From contig JAITJK010000164.1 in NCBI GenBank assembly GCA_031278935.1, positions 1-8,895 on the forward strand: a stretch of DNA of 8,895 nucleotides. Reading direction: 5' to 3'. The translations under genes were made by a program, and so were the position numbers. This stretch comes from Spirochaetaceae bacterium. Its GTDB lineage: Bacteria; Spirochaetota; Spirochaetia; Treponematales; Breznakiellaceae. The notes below the pieces were generated by a model. The model was given only the letters and a program-made list of their open reading frames with translations, did not search any database and had not been told where the DNA came from. Shown here one piece after another: positions 1-4,694 of this stretch. Position 1 is the first letter of the stretch. Every line of letters starts with the position of its first letter.

Positions 1-376
1 TAACCTTACCCGAAGCAATTGCCTGGGCCCCGTATTTTTTTCCAATTACCTGGGCCTCTTCATCGCTCACCTCACCGGAGAGCTGATAGGTCATTTCCGT
101 ATTGATAAGGTTCAGGTCTTTCCGTTCCACCACGATGAGTTTTTTGTTATTCACCAATTTAGCGATTAACTGGTCGATCACGTAATCCGCCAGATCCTGG
201 GGGGCATCAAAGTTAAGGACAATAATTTTTGTACCCTGGGATAACTCACGTTCAATCTTGACATGAGATTCTTGAATGGCTCTATCCAAGGCAATCGCCC
301 GGTCTTGGGCAAGGAGACTCGTAAGGGCAAAACTTCCTCCCAAAAGTACACACCATACCCCTCTCCCTATTTTCAT
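1..376 (-). CDS. CsgG/LpoB-like secreted protein, N-terminal part (cut by window edge)
   Basis: The first 125 codons of a minus-strand gene are present; the rest lies beyond base 1. Residues 1-23 form a signal peptide (basic start, hydrophobic stretch, then LLAQD), so the product is exported; no clear lipobox cysteine follows the hydrophobic core. Residues 48-125 match the start of the CsgG/LpoB fold: a strand GTKIIVLNFDAP, a helix with DLADYVIDQLIAKLVNNKK, a strand LIVVERKDLNLI, then the SGEVSDEEAQVIGKKYGAQAI helix and ASGKV strand. Known families with this fold are the curli secretion protein CsgG and the penicillin-binding-protein activator LpoB; treponemes carry related proteins of unknown role. 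The start is well supported: AAGGAGGT (387-394) lies 10 nt before the ATG and a strong promoter lies further upstream. The exact function cannot be told from this part. Confidence 0.82.
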   Translation of the reverse strand, partial: MKIGRGVWCVLLGGSFALTSLLAQDRAIALDRAIQESHVKIERELSQGTKIIVLNFDAPQDLADYVIDQLIAKLVNNKKLIVVERKDLNLINTEMTYQLSGEVSDEEAQVIGKKYGAQAIASGKV

Positions 377-419
377 TGTCCTAAAAACCTCCTTGAAGTC
401 GGCTTTCATAGGTACAGAT

Positions 420-449
420 ATTTTATGCAAAAGGTTCCTCCTTTGTCAA
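420..449 (-). promoter_or_regulatory. Sigma-70-type promoter of the CsgG/LpoB-like gene
   Basis: Read on the minus strand, TTGACA (449-444) is followed after 18 nt by TAAAAT (425-420), a near-consensus housekeeping promoter. Transcription would start near 413, giving a leader of about 37 nt that contains the AAGGAGGT ribosome site at 394-387. The spacer contains a small dyad, AAAGG-n5-CCTTT (430-444 on the plus strand), which could be an operator. A perfect 10-nt palindrome CCCAGCTGGG lies at 463-472, just upstream of the -35. Confidence 0.72.
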
Positions 450-594
450 TAGAACCGCCCGTCCCAGCTGGGCAACGTTATTTACTTTTTCTGACCGGGA
501 AATCCGTGACAGAATGAAAGAAAACCTTAAGCAGCATAACCGATACCAGACAACCCTGGAGGCGCCTCTTACACCACCTACCAGACGTACGGGT

Positions 595-765
595 GATCGC
601 TTTGACCCCCATACTGGCCGGATGGAACGAATCCACTGTATATATCGGTTCGGACCACGGTGGTTTTGGAAAAACGGTTCAGCCTCCACATGAAAATGTT
701 CGGGGCGACCATGAGCGATGAGTTTCTGCCTGACCTTTTGTTCGGTAGAGGTAGATGATGTTGCC
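595..765 (+). pseudogene. Decayed fragment of an alkaline-phosphatase-superfamily (type I phosphodiesterase-like) gene
   Basis: Plus-strand codons from about 596 to 700 read VIALTPILAGWNESTVYIGS then DHGGFGKTVQPPHENV. After one extra base near 701 the frame continues as GATMSDEFLPDLLFGRGR and stops at TGA 756-758. SDHGGxGK followed by a His and then GATMxxExxxPxxxxGxG is the pattern I know from the C-terminal metal-binding part of alkaline-phosphatase-superfamily phosphodiesterases. The fragment has no start codon, needs at least one frameshift, and possibly a second upstream, where TTYQTYG is in another frame. It covers well under a fifth of such an enzyme, so it is a relic. Bases 689-765 align with 6356-6431 at about 78% identity, many differences being at third codon positions, which supports a former coding origin. 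The family call comes from motif memory and is not proven. Confidence 0.5.
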
Positions 766-777
766 ATGACAAATGGG

Positions 778-805
778 TTGCAAAAGGAGGGGCTTGTATT
801 ATAAG
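778..805 (+). promoter_or_regulatory. Promoter of the HEAT-repeat gene, placed for a leaderless mRNA
   Basis: TTGCAA (778-783), a 16-nt spacer, then TATAAG (800-805). The expected start point is 811-814 and the ATG is at 814, so the message would have almost no leader. The Shine-Dalgarno-looking AAGGAGG at 784-790 is 23 nt from the ATG and sits inside the promoter spacer, so it is probably not a ribosome site. A TAA at 802-804 in the same frame rules out an upstream start. Confidence 0.5.
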
Positions 806-813
806 ATGATAGT

Positions 814-1983
814 ATGAAACGCTTTAGCTTACTTTTTTTAGTCAATTTTATTGCCCTCACCGCCTTTGCTGAGGAGGCATTGGATTTTTACACCAATGAA
901 CTCAACAACGCCCTTACGGTCGTTGATCAGCTCAGTATATTGCGGACCGTCCGGAACGCGGAATTGGAAGATTCCGCGTCTTTTTATGCTACCGCCTTAA
1001 AGCGCCTCCTCCAGGTATACCCGAACATTCGGGAAGTCCGGGAAGTCCATGCGGCGGACGAGTGTATGCGCCTCATCGCGGAGCAGCTGAGTGAGGCCCA
1101 ATATACCGAAGCTGGGCAGGACCTCTGGAGGGCCGTACAGGTGTTCCGCAACCCGGTGGTCAGGTCCGACGCCCTGATTGCCCTGGGTAAAGTGGGAGCC
1201 ACGGATTTATTGCCCCAGGTGGTGCAGACGCTGCTGGATACCAATGCGGAACCCAGCATCAACCGGGTATCCGGGGAACGGATTGCGTATGGGGCGATCC
1301 TGGCCTTGGAAAGTTACCAAGACCCCACGGGGTATCTACCGGTGTATTTTGCCGCTCACGGCTGGTATTCCCAATGGGTGCGGACCCAGGCGGAAACCTC
1401 ATTGCCCCTCATCGCCGAAGACCCATCCGAGGCCTTGCTTGCAGTGATCCATGGACCCGGGTATGCCTACACCTATAAGTACCTGGCCCTGAGATCCTTG
1501 GAAGCCTCCGAGGTGTCCGAGGAGTCTAAGGCCCAGGCCGCGTTGGCCGCCCTATACGAAGGCTGGCGGGGTTCCACCAATGCCCCTCAGCAGATCCGGG
1601 ATTTGGTGAGTATGCGAAAACTCGCCATGGATATGATTGCGCGCTATGGCATCGAGGATGAAACGGTATACCGCCTTTTGGAACGTTCCTATATGAAGGG
1701 GATAGATGACGAAGAGCGGATCGCCGCCATTAGGGCCCTCTCAAAACTGGGTACCGAAGAGGCCGCCGGGCTTTTAAGTTCCTTCATTTCCTTGATAAAC
1801 AACAGCCTGCAACGTGGTATCTTGACCCAGCGAGACGAGCGGATGCTCCGGGTCTTGCTGCCCTCCCTAGGGGCTACAGGTCAGAGCGTGGGGGAGCCGG
1901 TCCTCCAGCAGGTGCTTGCTCTTAATTGGTCCCAGGGAATCCATACCCACGCCCAGGAAGCCCTGGATAGCATCGGCGATTAA
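814..1983 (+). CDS. Exported HEAT-repeat protein
   Basis: A 389-residue protein with a clean signal peptide: MKR, a hydrophobic core FSLLFLVNFIALTAFA, and likely cleavage AFA/EE after residue 19. The rest is almost entirely helical and soluble. HEAT/PBS-lyase-like repeats can be seen at about 113-143 (NPVVRSDALIALGKVGATDL then LPQVVQTLL), 298-328 (DEERIAAIRALSKLGTEEAA) and weakly at 355-389 (ending HAQEALDSIGD); the middle (150-290) is probably degenerate repeats. HEAT arrays form curved protein-binding scaffolds, so a periplasmic binding or assembly role is likely, but no catalytic motif is present and the partner is unknown. The start is fixed by the signal peptide and an in-frame stop just upstream. 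It has no good Shine-Dalgarno. It is convergent with ptsN, with about 100 nt between their stops, and appears to be a single-gene unit. Confidence 0.85.
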   Translation: MKRFSLLFLVNFIALTAFAEEALDFYTNELNNALTVVDQLSILRTVRNAELEDSASFYATALKRLLQVYPNIREVREVHAADECMRLIAEQLSEAQYTEAGQDLWRAVQVFRNPVVRSDALIALGKVGATDLLPQVVQTLLDTNAEPSINRVSGERIAYGAILALESYQDPTGYLPVYFAAHGWYSQWVRTQAETSLPLIAEDPSEALLAVIHGPGYAYTYKYLALRSLEASEVSEESKAQAALAALYEGWRGSTNAPQQIRDLVSMRKLAMDMIARYGIEDETVYRLLERSYMKGIDDEERIAAIRALSKLGTEEAAGLLSSFISLINNSLQRGILTQRDERMLRVLLPSLGATGQSVGEPVLQQVLALNWSQGIHTHAQEALDSIGD

Positions 1984-2002
1984 CAGCCCTCCCCCATCCT
2001 CC

Positions 2003-2039
2003 AAAAACAAAAAGCAATTCGGCGTTGCCGAATTGCTTT
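2003..2039 (-). terminator. Rho-independent terminator of ptsN (weakly bidirectional)
   Basis: A perfect 13-bp stem, AAAGCAATTCGGC (2011-2023) and GCCGAATTGCTTT (2027-2039), closes a 3-nt loop. On the minus strand it is followed by TTGTTTTT (2010-2003), a good U-tract, so it mainly ends ptsN transcription. On the plus strand only the three T's inside the stem are available, so termination of the HEAT gene would be weaker. Confidence 0.85.
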
Positions 2040-2057
2040 AAACACAATACCGTACTC

Positions 2058-2086
2058 GTTTCCCAGGCAGACTGCCCCAGGGAAAC
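2058..2086 (-). other. Hairpin overlapping the ptsN stop codon
   Basis: GTTTCCC (2058-2064) pairs with GGGAAAC (2080-2086), and inside it GGCA and TGCC can pair around GAC. It overlaps the end of the ptsN stop codon and lies about 20 nt before the real terminator. There is no U-tract, so it is more likely a 3' stabilising structure, or chance, than a second terminator. Confidence 0.35.
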
Positions 2087-2532
2087 TAGACGGTTAAAAT
2101 CTGTAAAATTTCTTCCTCACTGGTAGCCGCGAGAATTTCCGCCCGCTTTTCCGCGCTTTTGAAGAGCAAACTTACTTCTGCAAGAAATTGCAGATGCGGA
2201 CCCGTCTTTTCAATCGGGGAAAGGGTCATGATGAAAATCCGGCAGGGTTTATCGTCCAGAGCGTCAAAGTCCACCGGCGTATCGGAAATCCCGATACAGG
2301 CCACCAAATCATGGATCGTCGCACTTTTCCCGTGGGGAATAGCAATCCCATGTTTCATGCCGGTAGACATTTTCTGTTCCCGTTCCATCACCGCACTAAA
2401 GGCCGCAGCCCGGTCTTGTATTTTGTCCGCTGCAACGAGGGTGTCCAACAATTCGTTGATAATTGCGTCTTTAGTAGTTCCCTTCAAATGAAGGTTAATC
2501 GTTTCTTTCGAAAGTACTGTCTTGAGATTCAT
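2086..2532 (-). CDS. ptsN: PtsN-like EIIA (fructose/nitrogen-type PTS regulatory phosphocarrier)
   Basis: A 148-residue, single-domain cytoplasmic EIIA of the fructose/mannitol/Ntr family. Residues 55-69 (MSTGMKHGIAIPHGK) hold the phosphorylated histidine, His67 in the IPHGK motif; His113 in GPHLQFLAEV is the second conserved active-site histidine. Length and the absence of fused IIB/IIC domains fit EIIA-Ntr (PtsN), which takes phosphate from an NPr/HPr-type carrier and acts on regulatory targets rather than importing sugar. The chosen start, ATG at 2532, begins the family's usual N-terminus (MNLKTVLSKETINL); a longer frame up to 2610 adds 26 residues that do not look like the family and would span the promoter. 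No Shine-Dalgarno precedes the ATG; the -10 box ends 6 nt before it, so a leaderless mRNA is likely. It is divergent from the MFS gene and ends at a strong terminator, so it is probably monocistronic. Confidence 0.88.
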   Translation of the reverse strand: MNLKTVLSKETINLHLKGTTKDAIINELLDTLVAADKIQDRAAAFSAVMEREQKMSTGMKHGIAIPHGKSATIHDLVACIGISDTPVDFDALDDKPCRIFIMTLSPIEKTGPHLQFLAEVSLLFKSAEKRAEILAATSEEEILQILTV

Positions 2533-2535
2533 ACA

Positions 2536-2592
2536 TTTAGTGTAAAGTTCTAGGTATGAAAAGTCAAGGATTTCCATTGCTTTAGTGCAAAG
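2536..2592 (-). repeat. Two copies of a 12-nt box upstream of ptsN (possible operator)
   Basis: TTTAGTGTAAAG (2536-2547) and TTTAGTGCAAAG (2581-2592) differ at one base and are exactly 45 bp apart, close to four helical turns. The first overlaps the ptsN -10 box; the second lies just upstream of the -35. Each is partly palindromic (CTTT...AAAG on the second). The pair suggests a regulator binding both sites on the same DNA face; no regulator gene is nearby. Confidence 0.35.
2539..2567 (-). promoter_or_regulatory. Promoter of ptsN, placed for a leaderless mRNA
   Basis: On the minus strand TTGACT (2567-2562), a 17-nt spacer and TACACT (2544-2539) form a good housekeeping promoter. The predicted start point, seven bases past the -10, is base 2532, the A of the ptsN ATG. 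Confidence 0.65.
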
Positions 2593-2622
2593 AGTACCGA
2601 AAAGCACCATACCTCAGCGGAG

Positions 2623-2663
2623 AGCCTTGCCAAGTATCCCCCTCGTGTCCTATGCTCAAGGCT
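2623..2663 (+). promoter_or_regulatory. Candidate promoter of the MFS gene with flanking inverted repeat
   Basis: TTGCCA (2627-2632), an 18-nt spacer and TATGCT (2651-2656) make a moderate promoter with a start near 2663. The perfect 7-nt arms AGCCTTG (2623-2629) and CAAGGCT (2657-2663) flank it, with 27 nt between them, overlapping the -35 and the start point. The arms could be an operator. A weak ribosome site AAGGAT lies at 2665-2670, 14 nt before the ATG. Confidence 0.35.
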
Positions 2664-2684
2664 TAAGGATGGTACGTCTCCCTC

Positions 2685-3944
2685 ATGCGTAATCCCCTCA
2701 TCGCAACCTTGCTGGAATTGCGGGGTAATCCCCGGGCCTGCGTGTATACCGAACCCCTGTGGGGTCTTTCCATGAATCTGTGTTTGCCCTACGCCTCGGT
2801 GTATATGCTTGCCCTGGGCCTTTCAGACCTGGAAGTCGGCCTTATCGCGACGGTCTATATGATTTCCCAGGTGGTCTTTGCCTTTTTAAGCGGCCCCATT
2901 ACGGATAAACTGGGAAGACGGAAAACCACCGCAGTCTTTGATTTCATTGCTTGGTGTATTCCCTGCCTCATCTGGATCCGGGCGGAGCATTTTGGGTATT
3001 TTCTTGTGGCGGCTTTGTTCAACGGCGCGATGAAAGTACCCACCAATTCCTGGGACTGCCTCATGGTGGAGGATGCGGACAAGAGCCGGATTACCCGGAT
3101 CTACTCCTTGGTGATCGTCTGCGGGCAGCTTTCCGCCTTGTTCGCGCCGGTTTCTTCGTTCCTCGTATCCCGCATGACTTTAGTGGAGGCCATCCGGATC
3201 CTCTATATCAACGCTTTTGTGGTGATGACCACGAAATTACTACTGCTCTACCGGTTCTCCCAGGAAACCGCCACCGGCCGTATCCGCATGAGGGAAACCC
3301 GGGGGAAAAGTATCTTGAGCCTGGTACAAGGATACGGTGGGGTGATTCAGATCATGCGGAACTCCCCAGGGACCATCTTCGCCCTAATCGTCAGTGCCCT
3401 GGTGGGGGCGGTGGGGATGATCAACGCCACCTTTTGGCAGGTCCTGGTGAGTAAGAAGCTCTTGGTCCCGGATCCGCTACTTCCTCTGTTTCCCATGGCC
3501 CGTTCTCTTCTTTCTTTGGCCTTCTTTTTTACCGTGATTCCCCGTATTACCAAGGTACATCTCAAGACGCCTTTGCTCTTGGGCTTTGCCGCGTACCTAC
3601 TGGGTCAGGGTATCCTGGTGTTGACCCCTACGGCCCAGGGCATCACCTACGTCATGCTGGGTTTTTCCCTGCTGTTTGACGGGTTTGGCGCGGGGATCCT
3701 CGCTATGCTGGCCGAATCCCTGGTGGCCCTGAAGGTGAACGCCCCAGAGCGGGCCCGGGTCATGGCCCTTCAGCATATGCTCATCATGGGGCTTACCGCG
3801 CCTTTTGGATGGATAGGGGGCCTGCTCTCGAGTCTATCCCGGGATCTTCCCTTTGTACTTACTGCAGGACTTTTACTTACGGGCTTTCTCGCAACCCTAG
3901 GCTACTACACCCGCCACCCGCTGTCATGGAAGCGTAGCCCCTGA
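2685..3944 (+). CDS. Major facilitator superfamily (MFS) transporter
   Basis: A 419-residue integral membrane protein with about 12 hydrophobic segments in two halves. The first pair of helices (about 25-69) is joined by the signature MFS loop, GPITDKLGRRK (70-80), which fits motif A (G...D.xGRR/K). A cytoplasmic linker rich in charge (QETATGRIRMRETRGKS, 193-209) separates the halves, and the second half includes GFSLLFDGFGAGILAMLAES (326-345) followed by PERARVMA and PFGWIGGLLSSLS (373-385). Such proteins move small solutes or drugs by proton or solute coupling; the substrate cannot be read from the sequence, although the ERARVMA/PFGWIGG region recalls a widespread subgroup of uncharacterised MFS proteins in Firmicutes and spirochaetes. 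The start has only a weak ribosome site (AAGGAT, spacing 14), but the frame is otherwise solid. It is divergent from ptsN and convergent with the META gene, 12 nt between the stops, with no obvious terminator between them. Confidence 0.9.
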   Translation: MRNPLIATLLELRGNPRACVYTEPLWGLSMNLCLPYASVYMLALGLSDLEVGLIATVYMISQVVFAFLSGPITDKLGRRKTTAVFDFIAWCIPCLIWIRAEHFGYFLVAALFNGAMKVPTNSWDCLMVEDADKSRITRIYSLVIVCGQLSALFAPVSSFLVSRMTLVEAIRILYINAFVVMTTKLLLLYRFSQETATGRIRMRETRGKSILSLVQGYGGVIQIMRNSPGTIFALIVSALVGAVGMINATFWQVLVSKKLLVPDPLLPLFPMARSLLSLAFFFTVIPRITKVHLKTPLLLGFAAYLLGQGILVLTPTAQGITYVMLGFSLLFDGFGAGILAMLAESLVALKVNAPERARVMALQHMLIMGLTAPFGWIGGLLSSLSRDLPFVLTAGLLLTGFLATLGYYTRHPLSWKRSP

Positions 3945-3956
3945 CAGGCCCCATGG

Positions 3957-4508
3957 TTAGGGGACGGGACACCGCTCGCCGCCTGATCCGCCGCTCAGTT
4001 CCGTTACGCCCACCCGAGGCGCCCGCGTGAAGACCAGCTCCACAGGCAGGCCGTCCGGGTCAAGGGTGTGCAGCCGCAGGACCCCTGAGGAGGCATCTCC
4101 CAAAGAGAACTCCCAGTGGTGTACCTTCTCAAGATAGGCGAAATACGCGGCTTCCGGCAGCAGCGGGGCCGGGCTGAAGCGTATCATTAAGGTTGCTGCG
4201 ACGGGTTGAATGGCAAGAACCTGCCCAGCTCCCAGGGTATAAGAAGCAAAATAGCGGTTGGGAGCGGCAGTACCGCTTAAGCGCTGGAGATCAAAGGACA
4301 GAGTATAATCGCCGCCCACCCCTTCGGGGTCTGACCCCGGAGCAAGGACTTCGAGGTCTGACCCTCGTTTCAGGGCCGCCAGCTGCCATTCCGTGCCCGC
4401 AATGTCGCGGTAAAAAGAGGTATCCCGCCGCGCGGAAGCCGTGAGGGGGCCTGTGGCAATAAGACCGCCCAACAGAAGCAGGGAACAGAAAAACACAGAA
4501 CGAGGCAT
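3957..4508 (-). CDS. Exported META-domain (HslJ-like) protein
   Basis: A 183-residue protein with a signal peptide (residues 1-27, SVFFCSLLLLGGLIATG core, cleavage near TASA/RR) and a META domain at about 35-162. Visible family features are IAGTEWQLAAL (36-46), the strand YTLSFD then LSGTAAPNRYFASYTLGAGQ (77-96), LAIQPVAATLM (98-108, the AT.M element), and the late EAAYFAYLEKVHHWEF helix and strand (119-134). META domains occur in HslJ, which affects novobiocin tolerance in E. coli, and in many secreted proteins without a known activity, so the role stays open. The ATG at 4508 is preferred over one at 4523: AAGGAG (4520-4515) sits 6 nt before the former, and nothing precedes the latter. The loop between the first strands carries a 9-residue tandem duplication (49-66) encoded by a 27-nt repeat. 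Divergent from clc. Confidence 0.8.
   Translation of the reverse strand: MPRSVFFCSLLLLGGLIATGPLTASARRDTSFYRDIAGTEWQLAALKRGSDLEVLAPGSDPEGVGGDYTLSFDLQRLSGTAAPNRYFASYTLGAGQVLAIQPVAATLMIRFSPAPLLPEAAYFAYLEKVHHWEFSLGDASSGVLRLHTLDPDGLPVELVFTRAPRVGVTELSGGSGGERCPVP
4322..4367 (+). repeat. In-frame 27-nt tandem repeat with GGGGTCTGACCCC palindrome inside the META gene
   Basis: CTTCGGGGTCTGACCCC (4322-4338) recurs 27 nt later as CTTCGAGGTCTGACCCT (4349-4365), two mismatches in 17. The first copy centres on a perfect 6+1+6 palindrome, GGGGTC-T-GACCCC; the second is partly decayed. In the META protein (minus strand) they encode GSDLEVLAP then GSDPEGVGG, so the reading frame is kept. The GGGGTC(A/T)GACCCC palindrome recurs in many bacterial genomes in REP-like repeats, so an inserted element tolerated in a surface loop is possible; this is inference. 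Confidence 0.6.
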
Positions 4509-4571
4509 ACGCCGCTCCTTCATGGTGGATTTTTCTAGAGGTGAACTTCCCCTACTCTAGCGCCCCGGCAA

Positions 4572-4594
4572 GGAACGACACAAGAGGCCGTTCC
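4572..4594. promoter_or_regulatory. Inverted repeat between the META and clc genes
   Basis: GGAACG (4572-4577) and CGTTCC (4589-4594) are perfect 6-nt arms separated by 11 nt, in the divergent control region. It could be an operator for either gene. A poor promoter for META (TTGTGT, 18 nt, TAGAGT on the minus strand) overlaps it. Confidence 0.25.
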
Positions 4595-4657
4595 GATGGC
4601 AACCCACAAACGCAAGGACAGCATGGTTTTCCGAAATCAGCCTTGTTGAGTGCAAAC

Positions 4658-4687
4658 TTGCGAGAGGTTCCCCTGATGGGGTACAAT
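4658..4687 (+). promoter_or_regulatory. Promoter of clc with a dyad in the spacer, placed for a leaderless mRNA
   Basis: TTGCGA (4658-4663), an 18-nt spacer and TACAAT (4682-4687). The -10 ends 7 nt before the ATG at 4695, so the start point falls on or next to the start codon. The 3' half of the spacer is a dyad, CCCC-TGAT-GGGG (4670-4681), which extends outward as GT..AC with one mismatch. Confidence 0.6.
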
Positions 4688-4694
4688 AGGGAGT

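Noticed and set aside
617..673. RpiB (ribose-5-phosphate isomerase B) remnant, because of VYIGSDHGGF
   Set aside because: IGSDHGGF resembles the RpiB start, but it is not near an N-terminus, and the downstream PHENVGATMSDEFLP...FGRG fits the alkaline-phosphatase superfamily, not RpiB.
784..790. AAGGAGG as ribosome site for the HEAT gene
   Set aside because: It is 23 nt from the ATG and lies between the -35 and -10 boxes. The tiny frame TTG 794 to TGA 817, which overlaps the ATG, has only 3 nt of spacing and is not credible as a coupled leader peptide.
423..860. 145-codon minus-strand open frame over the csgG-like/HEAT intergenic region
   Set aside because: It crosses the start of the HEAT gene and both promoters, has no ribosome site, and its product is Arg/Ser-rich without a recognisable fold. 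The plus-strand phosphatase relic explains the conserved part better.
2533..2610. 26-residue N-terminal extension of PtsN from ATG 2610
   Set aside because: The extension does not resemble the family and spans the best promoter; the 148-residue form begins at the normal family start.
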